From positions 124,001 to 188,000 of the forward strand of contig WNDS01000001.1 of NCBI GenBank assembly GCA_009912235.1: a DNA stretch of 64,000 nucleotides, in the 5' to 3' direction. This document shows positions 26,779 through 35,135 of the stretch, piece by piece. This DNA comes from Stenotrophomonas maltophilia (lineage in GTDB: Bacteria > Pseudomonadota > Gammaproteobacteria > Xanthomonadales > Xanthomonadaceae). The translations under genes and the position numbers were made by a program. Numbering within the stretch: position 1 is the first letter of the stretch; the number at the start of each line of letters is the position of its first letter. Under the pieces are notes generated by a model, which saw only the letters and a list, made by a program, of their open reading frames with translations, was not told the origin of the DNA and made no database searches.

Positions 26779-29325
26779 ATGATTCCGTTGCGCGCCACCG
26801 CCCGCCTGCAGCTGCACGCGGGTTTTGATTTCGATGCGGCCCGCGCGCAGGTGGGGTACTTCGCCGCGCTGGGCATCAGCCATCTGTACCTGTCCCCGAT
26901 CGCCACCGCCACACCCGGCTCCAGCCATGGCTACGACGGAACCGATCCCTGCACGATCAACCCGGAACTGGGGGGCGAAGCGGCCTTCCTGCGCCTGGCC
27001 AGCGCCGTGCGCGAGGCCGGCATGGGCCTGCTGCTGGACATCGTGCCCAACCACCTGGCCGCCAACCCGCACAACCCGTGGTGGGCGGATGTACTGATGC
27101 ACGGCCGGCGCAGCCGCCATGCCGACGGGTTCGATATCGACTGGAACGCGCCGGGCTGTGGCAGCCGCTTGTGGCTGCCGGTGCTGGACCGCCCGCTGCA
27201 CGATGCGCTGCTGGCCGGCGTGCTGCAGGTGGAGGCCGGCGGTGAACGGCCGTGCCTGCGCCATCACGATCTGCGCCTGCCGCTGTCGCCGTCCACGCAC
27301 CCGCTGGAGGCGGCGCAGTGGCCGGCCTGGGCCGAGGCCTGCAACGGCTCGGCCGACCGCCTGCTGGCGCTGCTGCAGGGCCAGCATTACCGGCTGGCCT
27401 GGTGGCGCAGCGGCAACGACCAGTTGAACTACCGCCGCTTCTTCGACATCACCGGGCTGGCGGCGCTGCGCTGCGAGCGTGCCGATGTGTTTGAAGCCGT
27501 GCACGCCTTGCCGCTGCGGCTGGTGCGCGAAGGCTGGGTGGATGGCCTGCGCGTGGACCACGTGGATGGTCTGTCCGATCCTGGCGCTTACGTGCGGCGC
27601 CTGCGCGCGGCGCTGGATGCCGCCGGTGCCGCGCGCGGGCTGGGCGCCGGTGCACTGTCGCTGCACGTGGAAAAGATCCTGGCCGAGGACGAGGCAGTGC
27701 CGGCCGACTGGCCCTGCGATGGCACCACCGGCTATGACTTCATGGACCAGGCCGGCGCGTGGCTGCATGACCCGCGCGCGGTGCGCCCGCTCAGCCGCCA
27801 GTGGCAATCGGTCAGTGGCGACCGCCGCAGCTTCGAGGCGCTGCAGCAGCAGTCCCGCACCGAACTGCTGCGCGGCGCGCTGCAGAGTGACTTCTGCCGC
27901 CTGCAGCGGGTGCTGCTGGGCAGTGAGGGCAACCGCCACGAAACCGCTGACCTGACCGTGCAGATGTGGGGCCGTGCCAGCATGGCGCTGCTGCAGCATT
28001 ACCCAGTGTACCGACCCTACACCCTGGACACCACGGCCGAACGGCAGGCACTGGTACAGGCTGAAACCGCGGCGGCGGCGCAGCTGGGCCATGCCGACCG
28101 CGCTGCCCTGCAGCAGATCGGGCAGGCGCTTCGCGATGAAGGCGACGCCGCAGCGGCGCTGCGCGTGCGCTTCGGCCAGCTGTCGGCACCGCTGAATGCC
28201 AAGGCCGTGGAAGACACCGGCTTCTACCGCTATGGGCGCTGGCTGGCCCGCAACGACGTGGGCAGTGCACCGGAGCGGGTGGCGTTGAACGCGCGCGATC
28301 TGCTGTCGCGCGCGGCGGCGCGGGCGCGCCGGCACCCGCGCGCGATGCTGGCGCTGGCCACGCATGACCATAAGCGCGGCGCCGACAGCCGGGCGCGGCT
28401 GGCCGCGGTAACCGCACGCATGCCGCAGTGGCAGGCAGCGGTGCGTGCATGGGAAGCCGGCTGCGCCGCGGCCGGCGCGCCGATGCCCTTGCCCGCTGCG
28501 CAGCGCTATATGGTGTGGCAGACCCTGGTGGGCAGCTGGCCGATGCACGGCGCGCCGGCCGCCGATTTTGCCGAGCGCTTGGGCCAGTGGCTGCGCAAGG
28601 CATTGCGCGAGGGCAAGCAGCTCAGCAGCTGGACCGACCCGGACGAAGCGCTGGAACAGCGCGCAGCGGACTGGCTGCGCGATCTGCTGGAAGGCCCGGC
28701 GCTGGCTGCCGTGCGTACCGCTTTGGCCGCATTCGTGGCCGAGGTGGCGGCCGCCGGCGCGCGCAATGGCCTGGCCCAGCTGGCGTTGCAGCACTGCCTG
28801 CCGGGTATTCCCGATCTGTACCAGGGCGGCGAGGGCTGGGACCTCAGCCTGGTGGACCCGGACAACCGGCGACCGGTGGATTTCGCGCAGCGCCAGCAGT
28901 GGCTGCAGCGTGACGGTGACTGGGTGCAGGCATTGCAGGACTGGCACAGCGGCCAGCCCAAGGCGCTGCTGCTGCACCGGCTGCTGCAGTGCCGGCAGGC
29001 GCACCCGCAGCTGTTCGCGCATGGCCGCCTGCGCCCGCTGGCCACACCGGCGCGCAGCGGTTGGCTGTGCTTCCGCCGTGACCATGACGGGCAGGGCCTG
29101 CTGGTGCTGGTGGCGCGTGCCACAGCACCGGCCTGGGCCAGCGATGGGCTGCGCCTGGCTGCGGACGCGTACGACGAAGACACCACGGCGACGTTGACAG
29201 GGCTGCCGGTCGGGCCGCTGCGCAACGTCGTGGATGGACGCACGTTCACGTGCGATGGCACCGCCCGTGCGGCGCAGCTGCTGGATGGCGGCACGCTGGC
29301 GGTCTGGATCACCGAAGGGGAATGA
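26779..29325 (+). CDS. treY: Malto-oligosyltrehalose synthase TreY
   Basis: 848-aa GH13 enzyme that isomerises the reducing-end alpha-1,4 bond of a maltodextrin to the alpha,alpha-1,1 bond of trehalose. The start RATARLQLHAGFDFDAARAQVGYFAALGISHLYLSP is diagnostic. Catalytic segments are the Asp in DGLRVDHVDGLSDP (Asp260), Glu in HVEKILAEDE and ATHDHKRGADSRARL; GIPDLYQGGEGWDLSLVDPDNRRPVDF near the end is also typical. With TreZ it forms the TreYZ route from glycogen to trehalose, an osmotic and desiccation protectant. It is followed by a small DUF2934 gene. Confidence 0.94.
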   Translation: MIPLRATARLQLHAGFDFDAARAQVGYFAALGISHLYLSPIATATPGSSHGYDGTDPCTINPELGGEAAFLRLASAVREAGMGLLLDIVPNHLAANPHNPWWADVLMHGRRSRHADGFDIDWNAPGCGSRLWLPVLDRPLHDALLAGVLQVEAGGERPCLRHHDLRLPLSPSTHPLEAAQWPAWAEACNGSADRLLALLQGQHYRLAWWRSGNDQLNYRRFFDITGLAALRCERADVFEAVHALPLRLVREGWVDGLRVDHVDGLSDPGAYVRRLRAALDAAGAARGLGAGALSLHVEKILAEDEAVPADWPCDGTTGYDFMDQAGAWLHDPRAVRPLSRQWQSVSGDRRSFEALQQQSRTELLRGALQSDFCRLQRVLLGSEGNRHETADLTVQMWGRASMALLQHYPVYRPYTLDTTAERQALVQAETAAAAQLGHADRAALQQIGQALRDEGDAAAALRVRFGQLSAPLNAKAVEDTGFYRYGRWLARNDVGSAPERVALNARDLLSRAAARARRHPRAMLALATHDHKRGADSRARLAAVTARMPQWQAAVRAWEAGCAAAGAPMPLPAAQRYMVWQTLVGSWPMHGAPAADFAERLGQWLRKALREGKQLSSWTDPDEALEQRAADWLRDLLEGPALAAVRTALAAFVAEVAAAGARNGLAQLALQHCLPGIPDLYQGGEGWDLSLVDPDNRRPVDFAQRQQWLQRDGDWVQALQDWHSGQPKALLLHRLLQCRQAHPQLFAHGRLRPLATPARSGWLCFRRDHDGQGLLVLVARATAPAWASDGLRLAADAYDEDTTATLTGLPVGPLRNVVDGRTFTCDGTARAAQLLDGGTLAVWITEGE

Positions 29326-29329
29326 CGGA

Positions 29330-29503
29330 ATGGACGCAAGCGAACAGCGTCGGCGCACCGAAGCGCTGGCGCACCAGATCTGGGAAGCCGAGGGGCGGCC
29401 TGATGGACAGGAACAGCGCCACTGGCACATGGCCGAGCGGCTGGTGCAGGCCGAGATCGCCGCAGGCAGCACGCGCTCCGGGGCCGACGATGGCCAGCCG
29501 TAA
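29330..29503 (+). CDS. DUF2934 small protein
   Basis: 57-aa acidic/basic soluble protein with the DUF2934 pattern: RTEALAHQIWEAEGRPDGQEQRHWHMAERLV. It begins four bases after treY and overlaps the glgX start by 14 bases, so it is embedded in the operon. DUF2934 proteins often accompany trehalose/glycogen and stress genes; function is unknown. The motif is the whole protein, so size is normal. Confidence 0.8.
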   Translation: MDASEQRRRTEALAHQIWEAEGRPDGQEQRHWHMAERLVQAEIAAGSTRSGADDGQP

Positions 29504-31607
29504 GTGGAACCAGACCTCACGGGTGAAAGAAGGTCGGCCGTTTCCGCTGGGCGCGACCTGGGACGGGCTGGGTGTCAATTTCGCACTGTACTCGCGCCAC
29601 GCCACGCGGGTGGAACTGTGCCTGTTCGATGTGCGCGGCCGCGAAGTGGAGCGCATCGCGCTGCCCGAATACACCAATGAGATCTGGCACGGTTACCTGC
29701 CCGATGCGCGGCCCGGCCAGCGCTATGGCTATCGCGTGCATGGCCCATATGTGCCGGACCAGGGCCACCGCTTCAACCCGAACAAACTGCTGCTGGACCC
29801 CTATGCCAAGCAGATCGTGGGCGAGCTGAAGTGGGCGCCGCACCTGTTCGGCTACACCGTGGGCCGCCGTGATGGTGACCTGAGCTTCGACCGCCGCGAC
29901 AGCGCCAGCTACATGCCCAAGTGCGCGGTGATCGACCCGGCCTTCAGCTGGGGCAGCGAGCGCGCGCCGGGCACGCCGTGGGACCGCAGCGTGATCTACG
30001 AAGCGCACGTACGTGGGCTGACCATGCGCCACCCGGGCGTGCCGCATGCCGAGCGCGGCACATTCTCAGCGCTGCGCCATGACGCGGTGGTGGACCACCT
30101 CTCACACCTGGGCGTGACCGCCATCGAACTGCTGCCGGTGCATGCCTTCATCGATGACCAGCACCTGCTCGAACGCGGCCTGCGCAACTACTGGGGCTAC
30201 AACACCATCGGCTTCTTCGCCCCGCACCCGCGCTACCTGTCGCTGGGCACGGCGGCCGAGTTCAAGCAGATGGTGGCGCGGCTGCACGATGCCGGGCTGG
30301 AAGTGATCCTGGACGTGGTCTACAACCACACCGCCGAAGGCAACGAGCGTGGACCGACGCTGTCGTTCAAGGGTATCGACAACGCCAGCTACTACCGGCT
30401 GGCCGATGACCGCCGCTATTACATCAACGATACCGGCACCGGCAACACCTTCGACCTGACCAATGCCGGCGCGCTGCGCATGGTGATGGACTCGCTGCGT
30501 TACTGGGTGACGGAGATGCGCGTCGACGGATTCCGTTTCGACCTGGCCACCATTCTTGGCCGCGAGCGGCATGGCTTCGATCCGTCCGGCAGCTTCCTCG
30601 ACGCGGTGCGCCAGGACCCGGTGCTGAGCCAGGTGAAGCTGATTGCCGAACCGTGGGACATCGGCCCCGGCGGCTACCAGCTGGGCGCGTTCCCGCCGGG
30701 CTGGGCCGAATGGAACGACCGTTTCCGTGACACCACCCGCGCCCTGTGGCGCGGCGATGGCGGCCAGCTGCCGGAGTTCGCCGCGCGCTTCACCGGCTCC
30801 TCGGACCTGTTCCAGCACCAGGGCCGGCGGCCGTCGGCCAGCGTGAACCTGATCACCGCGCACGATGGCTTCACCCTGCATGACCTGGTCAGCTACAACG
30901 ACCGCCACAACCTGGCCAACGGCGAAGACAACCGCGACGGCCACGAGCACAACCTGTCCTGCAACCACGGCGTGGAAGGCGAGACCGACGACGCCGGGAT
31001 CATGGCGCTGCGGGCGCGGCAGATGCGCAACCTGCTGGGCACGCTGCTGCTGGCGCAGGGCACACCGATGCTGCTGGCCGGCGATGAGTTCGGCCATTCC
31101 CAGCAAGGCAACAACAACGCCTATTGCCAGGACACGCCGCTGAGCTGGATCGACTGGGAACGGGCCGCACAGCCCGGCCCACAGGCGCAGGCAGCGTTCG
31201 TGCGGCGGGCGCTGGCGCTGCGCCGTCGCTACGGGCTGCTGCGGCGCAACCGCTTCCTGAGCGGGGAACTGGACGACCAGCTGGGCGTGCGCGATGTGGA
31301 CTGGCGCAGACCGGATGGCGCCGCCATGGAAGACGGCGACTGGCACGACCCCGAACGCCGGGCGCTGCTGATCGTGCTCGATGGCCGCAGCCCCGACAGC
31401 GGCCTGCGCGAACCGGGGCGCCACCTCAGCCTGGCGCTGCTGGTCAACGCCGGTGCGTCACCGCAGCCGTTCCAGCCCTCCGACGCCACGCTGACATTCC
31501 GCAAGGTGCTGCTGCAGACCCCCGAAGACGCACTGGAGCAGGGCGAGGACGGCAGCTGGACCCTGCCGGCGCACAGCCTGTGCCTGCTGGCGGCCAGCAG
31601 CGCCTGA
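29490..31607 (+). CDS. glgX: Glycogen debranching enzyme GlgX
   Basis: 705-aa isoamylase-type GH13 enzyme cutting alpha-1,6 branches of phosphorylase-limit glycogen. N-terminal CBM48 (FPLGATWDGLGVNFALYSRHATRVELCLFD), then NYWGYNTIGFFAPHPRY, nucleophile Asp351 (VDGFRFDLATILGR), acid/base Glu in LIAEPWDIGPGGYQLG, and LITAHDGFTLHDLVSYN. ATG 29490 overlaps the DUF2934 gene. It feeds linear chains to MalQ and TreY. Converges with the KGG gene 26 bases downstream, with no clear terminator hairpin between. Confidence 0.94.
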   Translation: MASRKWNQTSRVKEGRPFPLGATWDGLGVNFALYSRHATRVELCLFDVRGREVERIALPEYTNEIWHGYLPDARPGQRYGYRVHGPYVPDQGHRFNPNKLLLDPYAKQIVGELKWAPHLFGYTVGRRDGDLSFDRRDSASYMPKCAVIDPAFSWGSERAPGTPWDRSVIYEAHVRGLTMRHPGVPHAERGTFSALRHDAVVDHLSHLGVTAIELLPVHAFIDDQHLLERGLRNYWGYNTIGFFAPHPRYLSLGTAAEFKQMVARLHDAGLEVILDVVYNHTAEGNERGPTLSFKGIDNASYYRLADDRRYYINDTGTGNTFDLTNAGALRMVMDSLRYWVTEMRVDGFRFDLATILGRERHGFDPSGSFLDAVRQDPVLSQVKLIAEPWDIGPGGYQLGAFPPGWAEWNDRFRDTTRALWRGDGGQLPEFAARFTGSSDLFQHQGRRPSASVNLITAHDGFTLHDLVSYNDRHNLANGEDNRDGHEHNLSCNHGVEGETDDAGIMALRARQMRNLLGTLLLAQGTPMLLAGDEFGHSQQGNNNAYCQDTPLSWIDWERAAQPGPQAQAAFVRRALALRRRYGLLRRNRFLSGELDDQLGVRDVDWRRPDGAAMEDGDWHDPERRALLIVLDGRSPDSGLREPGRHLSLALLVNAGASPQPFQPSDATLTFRKVLLQTPEDALEQGEDGSWTLPAHSLCLLAASSA

Positions 31608-31633
31608 GCCGAAGTGCGGCGCTGCGCCACGTT

Positions 31634-31879
31634 TCAGCGCTGCTGGGCGTGGCGGGCGTGCCCACCCTCGCGGCCGATGCGGGCCATGTGCTGCCGGTCC
31701 TGGCTGACCGCGATGCCGCCCTTGCGGCCGGCATCACGTGCTTCGGACGAGGTGAACTCATGCGCGTTGCCCGAGGCGTGGGCCGCGCGACCGCCCTTGG
31801 CGGCGATCTGGCGTTGCTGCTGGGCATCCATGCGGGCGAAACCACGTTGCTGGCGCGGCGCGGAAGGCGTCTGGCTCAT
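31634..31879 (-). CDS. KGG-repeat general stress protein (con-10/GsiB-like)
   Basis: 81-aa hydrophilic, Gly/Ala/Arg-rich protein with repeated KGG-type motifs: IAAKGGRAAH, AGRKGGIAVS and IGREGGHARH, each about 24 residues apart. This pattern defines the KGG stress-induced family, likely disordered and protective in desiccation or starvation. ATG 31879 precedes MSQTPSAPRQQRGFA. Lying tail to tail with the trehalose operon is suggestive of a shared stress role but they are separate transcripts. Confidence 0.85.
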   Translation of the reverse strand: MSQTPSAPRQQRGFARMDAQQQRQIAAKGGRAAHASGNAHEFTSSEARDAGRKGGIAVSQDRQHMARIGREGGHARHAQQR

Positions 31880-32009
31880 CTCATGCTCCGGGAATAGTGG
31901 AAGGGGCGCCGCAGTGCGACCGCGCCCATCTTCCAGCTGCCGGGCTAAACCGCTGTGGGCGGCGCCGTGGCCGGGCTTCACGCCGCCGCCACGGCGCCGT
32001 GATGCGCGC

Positions 32010-32342
32010 TTAGCCGCCGCCCATCAACCAGCGCAGCCCGGCGGCCGCGGCAACCCCGATCAGCACCGTGGGCAGCATCGACCAGCGGCTGGCCGCCGCC
32101 AGGGTGATGACCAGCGCGATCAGGTCGGCCGGGTTGTCGGCCACGAAGTCCGGTGCGATCACCGAAATCAGCACGCAGCCCGGCGCGGCTTCCATCACCG
32201 AGACCGCGCGCGGGCTCAGGCGGCGGTTGCGCAGGGCCAGGAAACCGATGATGCGGGTCAGGTAGGTGACCGCCGCCATGCCGAGGATGGCCAGCAGCGA
32301 TGTCCAGTGGATCAGACCACCGACGTTCAGCCCGCCGCTCAT
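32010..32342 (-). CDS. azlD: AzlD, small subunit of branched-chain amino acid exporter
   Basis: 110-aa inner-membrane protein with about four hydrophobic helices (LLAILGMAAVTYLTRIIGFLAL, VLISVIAPDFVADNP, LIALVITLAAASRW, PTVLIGVAAAAGLRWLM). TYLTRIIGF is the family's conserved segment. It pairs with AzlC to export branched-chain amino acids, as known for AzlCD/BrnFE. Start overlaps the azlC stop by four bases. Confidence 0.88.
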   Translation of the reverse strand: MSGGLNVGGLIHWTSLLAILGMAAVTYLTRIIGFLALRNRRLSPRAVSVMEAAPGCVLISVIAPDFVADNPADLIALVITLAAASRWSMLPTVLIGVAAAAGLRWLMGGG

Positions 32343-33100
32343 GCCTGCTTCTCCGCCAGCAGCCAAGCGGCAGCCAGACCGGCCAGCGCGCCGGTGGCCA
32401 CATACCAGGCGCCCGGCACCAGCAGGTGGGTCACCGCGGCCACCAGCAGGCTGACCAGCCATGGCCGTGCCGCACGCAGGCCCTGCCACATGCCGCGCAG
32501 CAGCACCAGGAACACCGCCGGGAAGGCCATGTCGAACCCGTAGGCATGCACATCGCCCAGCAGCGGCCCGGCCAGCGCGCCCAGCGTGGTGCACACCACC
32601 CAGACCGTGTACAGCCCGGCCGACACGCCCAGGTAGTACGCCAGGCTGAAGCCGAGCCCGCGCCGGCGTGCATCGGCCACGCCCAGCGCCCAGCTCTCAT
32701 CGCACATGAAGAACAGCGCCGGCAGCACGCGGCGGCGCGGCAGGTGCTGCAGCAGCGGGGCCAGGCTGGCGCCCACCAGCAGGTGGCGGCTGTTGACCAG
32801 CGCGGTGATGGCCACGATCAGTGCGATGTGCGGCGGCGAGGTCCACAGTTCCACGGCGGCGAACTCCGAGCCGCCGGCAAAGTTCAGGCCGGTCATCAGC
32901 GGCACTTCCAGCACCGACAGGCCCTTCTGCGCTGCCTGCGCGCCCAGCACCAGCGCGAACGGAATGAAGCCGACCATCACCGGCAGGCCGGCACGCAGGC
33001 CGCGCAGGAATTCGCCGCGCGTGCCGGCGGTCGGGTCCAGGGTGAGGGGAGGGGCAGTGCTGCGGGTGTGCATGGTGGTCACCAGGTGGGGGACGATCAT
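32339..33100 (-). CDS. azlC: AzlC, large subunit of branched-chain amino acid exporter
   Basis: 253-aa inner-membrane protein with about seven hydrophobic helices. The AzlC features are FLRGLRAGLPVMVGFIPFALVLG at the start, LNFAGGSEFAAVELW, LVNSRHLLVGASLAPLL and FFMCDESWALG. ATG 33100 or ATG 33073 (MHTRSTAPP) are both possible; neither has a strong ribosome site. Divergent from an Lrp-type regulator 96 bases away, the arrangement seen for azlB-azlCD and lrp-brnFE, so it is probably induced by Lrp when leucine, isoleucine, valine or methionine accumulate. Confidence 0.9.
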   Translation of the reverse strand: MIVPHLVTTMHTRSTAPPLTLDPTAGTRGEFLRGLRAGLPVMVGFIPFALVLGAQAAQKGLSVLEVPLMTGLNFAGGSEFAAVELWTSPPHIALIVAITALVNSRHLLVGASLAPLLQHLPRRRVLPALFFMCDESWALGVADARRRGLGFSLAYYLGVSAGLYTVWVVCTTLGALAGPLLGDVHAYGFDMAFPAVFLVLLRGMWQGLRAARPWLVSLLVAAVTHLLVPGAWYVATGALAGLAAAWLLAEKQA

Positions 33101-33196
33101 GGTAGGCCGCCGGCCGCAGAATCGGGTTGCGTTGATGCGTCAATATCGACATCCTGCGCAATCCTGTGCGAATCATCACCCGAAAGGCGCCATTGC

Positions 33197-33661
33197 ATGC
33201 ACACCGAGCTGGACAGCCTCGATCGCCGCATCCTCGATGCCCTGCAGCGCGATGGTCGCCTGCAGAATTAGGAGCTGGCACGCCAGGTCGGCCTCTCGCC
33301 CTCGGCCTGCCTGCGCCGGGTGCGGCTGCTGGAAGACGCCGGCTACATCGACCGCTACGTGGCCCTGCTCAATGCCGCCCGCATCGGCCTTGGCTTCACC
33401 GTGTTCGTGCGTGTGTGGCTGCGTGGGCAGGACGAGGACACCACCAACCACTTCATCGACAGCATCAAATCGCTGCCCGAAGTGCTGGAATGCCACCTGA
33501 TGGCCGGCGACTGCGATTTCCTGCTGCGCGTGGCGGTGGCCGACCTCGATGCCTACCGCCAGTTCCAGATCCAGCACCTGAACCGGATCGCGGGCGTGCA
33601 GAACACCAAGACCGAAATTCCGATGCAGCGCATCAAGCAGACCACCCAGCTTCCGCTCTGA
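33197..33661 (+). pseudogene. Lrp/AsnC-family regulator with in-frame amber at codon 25
   Basis: 154 aa if read through. The N-terminal HTH (LDSLDRRILDALQRDGRLQN-*-ELARQVGLSPSACLRRVRLLEDAG) is split by TAG at 33269-33271, where Lrp proteins normally have Gln or a similar residue; CAG to TAG is one change. The rest is intact: RAM effector domain with VFVRVWLRGQDEDTTNHFIDS, VLECHLMAGDCDFLLRVAVADLDAYRQF. The nearest downstream ATG (33509, inside the effector domain) could not give a DNA-binding protein. Divergent from azlCD, its likely target. If the stop is real, the exporter loses its activator. Confidence 0.85.
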
Positions 33662-33832
33662 AGCGCCCTCCGCGCATGGTGGGCGCGCTCGTTTGGCATG
33701 ACCGCTGTGCGTGGCGGTCATCGCAGTGACATGTGATGCAGTTAGCGTTTGACCCCGCTTGCCGGTCCCGGGCAGGGACCGCGGCCCACCTGGCCCGTAG
33801 CCAGCGCAGCTGCAGTCGCTGCCGAGGGTCAC

Positions 33833-34519
33833 GTGTTCTACGTCAGGGGGCTGAATGGACACTTCACGCGCACGCCATGGAAGACCGCCATCGCCATGTG
33901 GCTGCTGTGCGCCTGCCTGGGCGCACGCGCCGGCGAGCGCGCACAGCGTTTCGATCTGCCGGCGCAGCCGCTGGAACAGGCGGTCGAACGCTTCAGCATC
34001 GCCAGTGGGTGGTCGGTGATGTACGCCGCCGACCTCGCCGCGGGCCGCAGCAGCCACCCCGTGCAGGGCCACCTGGCGCCGCTGCAGGCGCTGCGCGAGC
34101 TGCTGCGCGGCACCGGTGTGGATGTCGAGATGGCCGGCCCGCAGCGCGCGGTGCTGCGCCCCGGCGTGGCCGCGGCGATGCCTGCCGCCGGTGACGACGC
34201 GGTGCCCGACCCGGCACAGCGTCAGCGCCGTTACGGCCTGCTGCAGCAGCGCCTGCGTGCGGTGCTGTGCAGCGAACCTCTGCTGACCCCCGGTGGCTAC
34301 GCCGCCACGCTGGCCTTCGCACTGGATGCACAGGGCCAGGTGCAGGCCCCCGAACTGCGTGCCGGCAGTGGCAACGCACGCCGCGATGCGCGCCTGCTGG
34401 CCGCGCTGGGTGAACTGCAGTTGCCGGCCGAGCTGGCCGGCCTGCCGCAGCCGGTGGTGCTGCAGCTGCGACCCGATGGCACGCGGCGCGAGTGCGCTGC
34501 CGGCCCGAACCGACCATGA
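33833..34519 (+). CDS. STN domain fused to TonB C-terminal-like domain, secreted
   Basis: 228-aa periplasmic protein. GTG 33833 has a GAGGG ribosome site five bases upstream and yields a full signal peptide (basic TPWK, then TAIAMWLLCACLGARA). Residues about 40-110 are a secretin/TonB short N-terminal (STN) domain: QRFDLPAQPLEQAVERFSIASGWSVMY ... GHLAPLQALRELLRGTGVDVE. Residues about 140-225 (LQQRLRAVLC, GGYAATLAFALDAQGQVQAPEL, SGNARRDARLLAAL, LPQPVVLQLRPDG) look like a TonB C-terminal domain. STN domains normally sit on signalling receptors or secretins, so a free STN-TonB fusion is unusual. It heads a unit with an ECF sigma factor (16 bases on) and FecR, implying a role in surface signalling to the downstream secretion locus. 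Confidence 0.75.
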   Translation: MFYVRGLNGHFTRTPWKTAIAMWLLCACLGARAGERAQRFDLPAQPLEQAVERFSIASGWSVMYAADLAAGRSSHPVQGHLAPLQALRELLRGTGVDVEMAGPQRAVLRPGVAAAMPAAGDDAVPDPAQRQRRYGLLQQRLRAVLCSEPLLTPGGYAATLAFALDAQGQVQAPELRAGSGNARRDARLLAALGELQLPAELAGLPQPVVLQLRPDGTRRECAAGPNRP

Positions 34520-34535
34520 CTCCAAGGATCCGATC

Positions 34536-35066
34536 ATGAACAACAGCACGGCCGGCGCGGTCGACCTGATGGACTACCTGCTGGGAACCTACGACGACCT
34601 CAAGCGCCGCCTGGTGCGCCGGCTGGGTTCGGAAGACCTGGCCGGCGACGCGCTGCAGGACACCTGGATGCGCCTGAGCGCGCGCCGTGACCGCCTGGAC
34701 CCGGTGCAGAACCCGGCCGCCTACCTGCTGCGCATGGCGATGAACACCGTGGTGGACCGCCAGCGCGCCGACTACCGCCTGCTGAGCATGGAAGAAGTGG
34801 ACGCGCTGATGGACCTGGCCGATCCCGGCCCGGGCCCGGCGCAGGTGGCCGAACAGGATTTCGCGCTGGAGGAGATGGTGGCCCTGCTGCAGCGCATGCC
34901 TGAACGCCGCCGCGGCATCCTGCTGGCGATCCGCGTGGATGGGCTGCAGCAGCGCGACGTGGCCGAGCGCCTGGGCGTGTCGCTGCGGCTGGTGCAACGC
35001 GAACTGAAGGCGGCCCAGGAATACCTGGCGGCGCGCAGCGCGCAGGGCAGCCCGTTGCGGTTCTGA
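34536..35066 (+). CDS. ECF RNA polymerase sigma factor, FecI-like
   Basis: 176-aa sigma-70 family extracytoplasmic-function factor. Region 2 is visible as DLAGDALQDTWMRLSARRDRLDPVQNPAAYLLRMAMNTVVDRQRADYR and region 4 as LLQRMPERRRGILLAIRVDGLQQRDVAERLGVSLRLVQRELKAAQEYL. ATG 34536 lies 16 bases after the STN-TonB gene, and a FecR gene follows after 69 bases. By analogy with FecIR and FpvI-type pairs it is held inactive or co-activated by FecR; its targets are probably its own locus. No iron-uptake receptor is adjacent. Confidence 0.88.
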   Translation: MNNSTAGAVDLMDYLLGTYDDLKRRLVRRLGSEDLAGDALQDTWMRLSARRDRLDPVQNPAAYLLRMAMNTVVDRQRADYRLLSMEEVDALMDLADPGPGPAQVAEQDFALEEMVALLQRMPERRRGILLAIRVDGLQQRDVAERLGVSLRLVQRELKAAQEYLAARSAQGSPLRF

Positions 35067-35135
35067 GCCGCGTCATCCGTCTACACTTTGACGCCGAGCA
35101 GAACCCCACAGCGTGCGGGGACGGCATGAGCCCCC

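Noticed and set aside
26011-29520. 1,169-aa open frame antisense to treY and its neighbours
   Set aside because: Spans several genes' ends, with no domain, start context or protein-like pattern; the sense strand encodes complete TreY.
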